Source: Uliginosibacterium gangwonense DSM 18521
Lineage (GTDB): Bacteria; Pseudomonadota; Gammaproteobacteria; Burkholderiales; Rhodocyclaceae
DNA: 64,000 nucleotides
Reading direction: 5' to 3'
NCBI RefSeq assembly: GCF_000373965.1
Contig: NZ_KB892837.1
Location: 904 to 64,903 of the forward strand
Part shown: piece after piece, positions 62,751 to 64,000 of the stretch
How the letters are laid out: every line of letters begins with the position of its first letter
Numbering within the stretch: position 1 is the first letter of the stretch
Notes under the pieces: model-generated
Told to the model about the DNA's origin: nothing
What the model saw: only the letters and a program-made list of their open reading frames with translations
Database searches by the model: none
Made by a program: the position numbers and the translations under genes

Positions 62751-64000
62751 GTGAATTCCACACAAACCCGCGTCAGCGGCGCACCGCGCATCACCGAGTT
62801 GCAAGTCGTTCCGGTTGCCGGACAAGACAGCATGTTGCTCAACCTCTCCGGCGCACACGGCCCTTACTTCACGCGCAATATTGTTATTCTGCGCGACAGT
62901 GCTGGTAATACCGGTTTGGGAGAAGTGCCGGGCGGCGAAAAGATTCGTCAGACCATTGAAGATGCACGTCCCCTGATTGTGGGCAAAACGCTTGGCGAGT
63001 ACAACAATATTCTCAATGCCATGCGCAAGGCATTTGCCGATCGTGATACCGGCGGGCGCGGTCTACAAACCTTCGATCTGCGCACAACGATCCATGCCGT
63101 TACCGCCGTAGAATCCGCCCTGCTCGACTTGCTTGGTCAGTTCATGAACGTGCCCGTTGCCTCACTATTAGGCGAAGGCATGCAACGTGAAGCGGTGGAG
63201 ATACTCGGCTACCTCTTTTACGTTGGCGACCGTAACAAAACCACCCTGAACTACCGCAGTGAACCGAATGCTGATAACGCATGGTTCCAACTGCGCAACG
63301 AAGAAGCCCTGACGCCAGAAAAAATAGTACGTCTGGCTGAGGCCTCTCGCCAACGCTACGGTTTCAATGATTTCAAGCTCAAGGGTGGCGTGCTGGCTGG
63401 CGCAGAGGAAATGGAAGCCATCATCGCACTGCATGAACGCTTCCCCCAGGCCCGTATCACCCTCGACCCCAACGGAGCCTGGTCGCTTGCTGAAGCCATC
63501 GAACTGTGCCGCGACAAGCACGGCATACTCGCCTATGCTGAAGACCCTACCGGTGCTGAAAATGGTTACTCCGGCCGCGAAGTCATGGCAGAGTTCCGCC
63601 GTGCCACGGGTCTGCCAACCGCTACCAACATGATTGCCACTGACTGGCGCCAAATGGCCCACTCGGTACAACTGCAATCCGTGGATATCCCCTTGGCCGA
63701 CCCGCATTTCTGGACCATGCAAGGGTCGGTACGTGTGGCTCAGCTTTGCCAGATGTTCGGCTTGACCTGGGGTTCGCACTCGAACAACCACTTTGACATA
63801 TCGCTGGCAATGTTCACCCACGTGGGTGCTGCAGCGCCGGGCAAAGTCACCGCTATCGACACACATTGGATCTGGCAGGATGGTCAACGCCTGACCAAAG
63901 ACCCTTATGTGATCAAAGACGGCCTGATCCGTGTACCCAACAAACCCGGCCTGGGCTTGGAAATCGATATGGCCGAATTGGAAAAAGCACATCAGGCTTA
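62751..64000 (+). CDS. gudD: Glucarate dehydratase (3' end outside window)
   Basis: GTG start at 62751 behind GGAGGACACA. First ~416 of ~446 residues: VTELQ-like N-terminus [40 protein letters not shown] (GudD hallmark), FKLKGGV with the catalytic lysines, SHSNNHFD. Converts D-glucarate to 5-keto-4-deoxyglucarate. Very close paralogue of the gene before it; two in tandem match the gudX-gudD order of E. coli. gudP is not visible. Confidence 0.93.
   Translation, partial: MNSTQTRVSGAPRITELQVVPVAGQDSMLLNLSGAHGPYFTRNIVILRDSAGNTGLGEVPGGEKIRQTIEDARPLIVGKTLGEYNNILNAMRKAFADRDTGGRGLQTFDLRTTIHAVTAVESALLDLLGQFMNVPVASLLGEGMQREAVEILGYLFYVGDRNKTTLNYRSEPNADNAWFQLRNEEALTPEKIVRLAEASRQRYGFNDFKLKGGVLAGAEEMEAIIALHERFPQARITLDPNGAWSLAEAIELCRDKHGILAYAEDPTGAENGYSGREVMAEFRRATGLPTATNMIATDWRQMAHSVQLQSVDIPLADPHFWTMQGSVRVAQLCQMFGLTWGSHSNNHFDISLAMFTHVGAAAPGKVTAIDTHWIWQDGQRLTKDPYVIKDGLIRVPNKPGLGLEIDMAELEKAHQA

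Overview
The window looks like the chromosome of a betaproteobacterium, probably a Neisseriales relative. This is inferred from the edd-pgl-glk-pgi sugar cluster, the engB/cytochrome c4 pair, moderate-to-high GC and the style of an sRNA-like locus beside hemB. No rRNA or tRNA gene is visible, so the placement is tentative.

Region 1 (1-2.1 kb) holds the 5' part of a type VI secretion vgrG, a FitAB/VapBC-like toxin-antitoxin pair with a palindromic operator, and a DUF1640-type coiled-coil membrane protein. Region 2 (2.2-22.7 kb, all minus strand) is the replication/partition half of an integrative conjugative element (ICE) of the SPI-7/PFGI-1/pKLC102 type: parA, parB, a DUF2857-like gene, three winged-helix replication-type genes, a TIGR03761-like gene, a STY4534 (DUF3577)-like ssDNA-binding gene, DUF3275, a DUF6094-type DNA methyltransferase, two SNF2-type helicases and many small unknowns. 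No topoisomerase, coupling protein, relaxase, integrase or mating-pair genes are in view. The most unusual signal is here. Most intergenic gaps carry an RNA leader made of a GC-rich hairpin followed by a second stem that pairs with the Shine-Dalgarno sequence of the next gene. Two of these leaders also share a covarying pseudoknot. A 23-bp alternating repeat array inside the largest rep-like gene and a 35-bp dyad inside the next one are candidate replication or control sites. Region 3 (22.7-23.9 kb) is the ICE edge, with a C-terminal fragment of a filamentous-phage Zot-like protein and a 50-residue membrane protein.

Region 4 (23.85-28.2 kb) is nrdAB behind two NrdR boxes and a cobalamin riboswitch. 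Region 5 (28.2-34.2 kb) is partly a gene graveyard (PIN toxin stub, tyrosine recombinase stub) with a periplasmic binding protein and a PAS/GAF/GGDEF/EAL protein. Region 6 (34.2-38.7 kb) is a three-gene operon of overlapping secreted enzymes: polysaccharide deacetylase, DUF4015-type glycoside hydrolase, and a serine hydrolase fused to a NamZ/DUF1343 domain. A truncated Tn3-family transposase follows and abuts the 3' end of an Old Yellow Enzyme gene.

Region 7 (41-52.2 kb) contains housekeeping genes: a permuted acyl-carrier-like membrane protein, VOC and GNAT proteins, hemB, a structured sRNA candidate, engB, cytochrome c4, a UPF0303 protein, an argD-like transaminase, a decayed ORF, a frameshifted chemotaxis receptor tail, a YgiQ radical SAM protein and an aspartoacylase-like hydrolase. 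Region 8 (52.2-60.3 kb) is sugar catabolism: edd diverging from pgl-glk, then pgi and an AGE-family isomerase, and a DUF3422 membrane protein. Region 9 (60.3-64 kb) is a FadR-type regulator diverging from tandem glucarate dehydratase paralogues (gudX-like, then gudD running off the window).
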